A stretch of DNA of 23,441 nt from VRUE01 sp040901495 (GTDB lineage: Bacteria; Actinomycetota; Thermoleophilia; Solirubrobacterales; 70-9): NCBI GenBank assembly GCA_040901495.1, contig JBBDYO010000050.1, positions 1 to 23,441 on the forward strand. Reading direction: 5' to 3'. This document shows positions 21,674 through 23,441 of the stretch, piece by piece. The notes beneath the pieces are model-generated. The model made no database searches, had not been told where the DNA came from, and saw only the letters and a list, made by a program, of their open reading frames with translations. A program made the position numbers and the translations under genes. The stretch's first letter is position 1. Each line of letters opens with the position of its first letter.

Positions 21674-22825
21674 TCAGGCGCGGCCGGCGGCGATTGCTAC
21701 CCGCTCCTTGCTGGTGGCGAACAGGTAGCGGTTGATCTCGGCTAGGCCGCCAAGGTCGTGGACGTCCTCGTCCAGGTAGGGGACGCGGATCACACCCGTC
21801 GCGCGAAGCTCGCCGGCGAGATGCTCGATGTTGCGAGCGTCCCGCTCGGCCAGCGCCTGGTAGTCGCCGAAGTTGTCGGCTACCCGCTGCGCCAGGTCCG
21901 CGTCGCCCAGCTTCTTGGTGAGGGCGGCCGGGAGGTCGCCTCCGTCGGCGCGCAGCCGCTCGGCCGGGTAGTGGACCTTGTTGACGATCACGCCGCCGAA
22001 CGGCAGCTTCGCCTCGACCAGCTTGCGGTGGAAGTAGACGGCCTCGTCGATTGGCTCGCCCTGTGGGCCACAGACCACGAGAAAACAGGTGCGGCGGTCG
22101 GCGAGCAGGCTGTTGACGCGCTTCGCGCGGGCCTGGAAGCCGTCCACCATGCCGCTGAAGGCATTGAAGAACTCGGCCAGGTCGGCGAGCAGGTCGAACC
22201 CGACGATCCTCTTCAGCACGGACAGCGCCACCGAGGCGCCGCGCCCGGCGACCCGGGCCGCCAGCCCGGTCGGCCGCATGAAGACGCTCAGCGAGCGCCC
22301 TTCGATGAACTGGGTCAGGCGCCGCGGGGCGTCGAGGAAGTCGAGCGCGTTGCGGGTCGGCGGGGTGTCGAGGACGAGCAGGTCGAAGCTGCCCTCGGTG
22401 TGGAGCTCGAAGAGCTTCTCCATCGCCATGTACTCCTGCGAGCCGGCCAGGGCGTTGGAGATCTGCTGGTAGATGCGGTTGTTCAGGACCCGATCTCGGG
22501 ACTCCTCGTCGGGCGCCTGGCGGGCGACGAGCTCGTCGAAGGTCGCCTTGGCGTCCAGCATCATCGCCCACAGCTCGCCCTTCATCTCGATGCCATGGCG
22601 CTCGAATAGCTTCGGGTCGACCTGCTTGGCCTCGTTCCCCAGCTCCGCCAGCCCGAGCGAGTCGGCGAGGCGCTTCGCCGGGTCGATCGTCAGCACGCAG
22701 ACTTTGAGGCCGCGGGCCGCCATCCCGGCGGCTATCGCCGCCGAAGTCGTCGTCTTGCCGACTCCGCCGGAGCCGGCGCAGATGCAGATGCCCTTGCCCT
22801 CGAGGATCTGGTCGACCGAGGGCAT
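21674..22825 (-). CDS. ArsA/Get3-family ATPase, second of a paralogous pair
   Basis: The 383-residue protein is an intact ArsA/Get3-like (anion-transporting-type) ATPase. It has the deviant P-loop GSGGVGKTTTSAA (Lys24), a switch I region LTIDPAKRLADSLGL (residues 45-59) and LLVLDTPPTRNALDFLDAP (149-167). A helical insert with SRDRVLNNRIYQQISNALAGSQEYMAMEKL follows the first part, and a C-terminal region has VPYLDEDVHDLGGLAEINRYLF. The start ATG overlaps the upstream stop as TGATG, so the two are translated together. In mycobacteria the equivalent pair (Rv3679-Rv3680) forms a heteromeric ATPase, linked to a whiB gene. No arsenic-resistance genes (arsB, arsC, arsR) are near, so a role in arsenite export is unlikely. 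Confidence 0.92.
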   Translation of the reverse strand: MPSVDQILEGKGICICAGSGGVGKTTTSAAIAAGMAARGLKVCVLTIDPAKRLADSLGLAELGNEAKQVDPKLFERHGIEMKGELWAMMLDAKATFDELVARQAPDEESRDRVLNNRIYQQISNALAGSQEYMAMEKLFELHTEGSFDLLVLDTPPTRNALDFLDAPRRLTQFIEGRSLSVFMRPTGLAARVAGRGASVALSVLKRIVGFDLLADLAEFFNAFSGMVDGFQARAKRVNSLLADRRTCFLVVCGPQGEPIDEAVYFHRKLVEAKLPFGGVIVNKVHYPAERLRADGGDLPAALTKKLGDADLAQRVADNFGDYQALAERDARNIEHLAGELRATGVIRVPYLDEDVHDLGGLAEINRYLFATSKERVAIAAGRA

Positions 22826-23441
22826 CAGTTCAGCCTTCTCGCGAGCTGTCGCGCCGCCTCGACCCCGAGCTCCGGCTCAAAGAGGAAGGGCAGGGTTTTG
22901 ACCGGCGTCTCCACGCGGCGTCGCAGCCGTGCGAGCTGGGCGCGCTGGGAGCGGGCGCGGTTGTGCTCGGACAGGGCGGCCCGCGCCGCCGTCCGCGCCA
23001 GGCTGCTCTCCCCGTCTCCGAGGGCGATGAGCTTCTCGGCCTCCTCCTTGGAGAAGCGCTCCGGGTACAGGCCGTTCATGTAGATGCGGTCGACGGCGAC
23101 GCCGACCTCGGCCCGGAGCTCGCTCTCCAGCGCGGCGGTCTCGTTGACCGGCATCTCCTCGGGCAGGGCGACGATCGCCGTGCCGGTGTGCTCCTGGTCG
23201 GTGATCAGGCGGTCGAGCTGCTGCGCCTGGGAGTGGATCGGGCCGACCCGGGCGATCGCGGCAAAGGTCCGAGGTGTCTGCAGGAAGCCGATCCCGTGGC
23301 CGGTCGCCGGCGCGTCGACGATCACCAGGTCGTACTTGCGGCCCTGCTTCACCTTGCGGTCGAGCTGCGCCAGCTCCCAGATCTTGCCGATCGTCACCAG
23401 CTCCTTCAGTCCCGGCGTGGCGGCGGCGAGGTAGTTGAAGA
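22825..23441 (-). CDS. ArsA/Get3-family ATPase, first of the pair, 5' end outside window
   Basis: The frame is open through the window edge at 23441; 205 full codons and part of another are visible. It encodes the C-terminal two-thirds of an ArsA-like protein. It shows FNYLAAATPGLKEL, then IGKIWELAQLDRKVKQGRKYDLVIVDAPATGHGIGFLQTPRTFAAIARVG, the family's DAPATGH motif, and VALPEEMPVNETAALESELRAEVGVAVDRIYMNGLYP. A basic helix with AALSEHNRARSQRAQLARLRRRVETPVKTLPFLFEPELG ends it. The P-loop must lie upstream, outside the window. It is upstream of, and translationally coupled with, the ArsA-like gene at 21674-22825. A GTG at 23397-23395 would be an internal codon rather than the start. Confidence 0.9.
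   Translation of the reverse strand, partial: FNYLAAATPGLKELVTIGKIWELAQLDRKVKQGRKYDLVIVDAPATGHGIGFLQTPRTFAAIARVGPIHSQAQQLDRLITDQEHTGTAIVALPEEMPVNETAALESELRAEVGVAVDRIYMNGLYPERFSKEEAEKLIALGDGESSLARTAARAALSEHNRARSQRAQLARLRRRVETPVKTLPFLFEPELGVEAARQLARRLN

Noticed and set aside
1..23441. CRISPR arrays, tRNA or rRNA genes, integrases and phage genes
   Set aside because: No short direct-repeat array with spacers, no tRNA-like cloverleaf in the gaps, and no recombinase or phage protein was seen on either strand.

Overview
The window looks like a chromosomal segment of a high-GC, single-membrane actinobacterium. Lineage is inferred only from content: high GC, GTG starts, actinobacterial-style EgtD, a paired ArsA/Get3-like ATPase operon, a type IV pilus (T4P) locus with no secretin gene in view, and sigma-28/WhiG-like promoters. 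A deep-branching class such as Thermoleophilia (Solirubrobacterales) or Rubrobacteria fits best. No rRNA, tRNA, CRISPR or intact insertion sequence was seen.

Layout. 1-459 is the 3' end of pntB (transhydrogenase beta). 460-792 is non-coding and holds a nested palindrome. 793-1716 encodes a membrane-anchored protein with a pilin-like N-terminus and a Vps62-like region. 1752-2756 is egtD (ergothioneine synthesis), followed directly by a 164-bp MITE-like palindrome. 3014-11091 (+) is the first T4P block: a thioredoxin-fold membrane protein, pilB, pilT, pilC, then a non-coding leader and pilA, a terminator, a secreted Ig-like repeat protein, and the prepilin peptidase pilD. 11079-18233 (-) is the second T4P block, transcribed towards the first: three minor pilins (PilV-, PilW- and PilX-like), then PilM, PilN, PilO and a PilP-position membrane protein. 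18376-18723 (+) is an HxlR-type regulator, 18806-20383 (+) a protein with weak HEPN/ApeA resemblance, 20449-21651 (+) a secreted CHAP-domain protein with five 45-residue repeats. 21674-23441 (-) holds two ArsA/Get3-like ATPase genes; the upstream one runs off the window.

How it works together. The two convergent blocks encode almost a complete single-membrane T4P: assembly motor (PilB), retraction motor (PilT), platform (PilC), PilM/N/O alignment complex, major pilin, three minor pilins for initiation or tip, and the peptidase that matures them. The main finding is regulatory. The pilA leader contains a convincing c-di-GMP-I (GEMM-I) riboswitch, and just upstream of it lies a sequence matching the sigma-28/WhiG consensus (TTAA-N15-GCCGATGA). 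A second WhiG-like site (TAAA-N16-TCCGATGG) lies directly in front of the minor-pilin operon, so close that the transcript would be leaderless or nearly so. In Rubrobacter, WhiG is held by a c-di-GMP-loaded anti-sigma factor (RsiG) and this switch controls T4P. The window therefore suggests two-layer c-di-GMP control of pili: sigma-factor availability for both blocks, plus a riboswitch on the major pilin.
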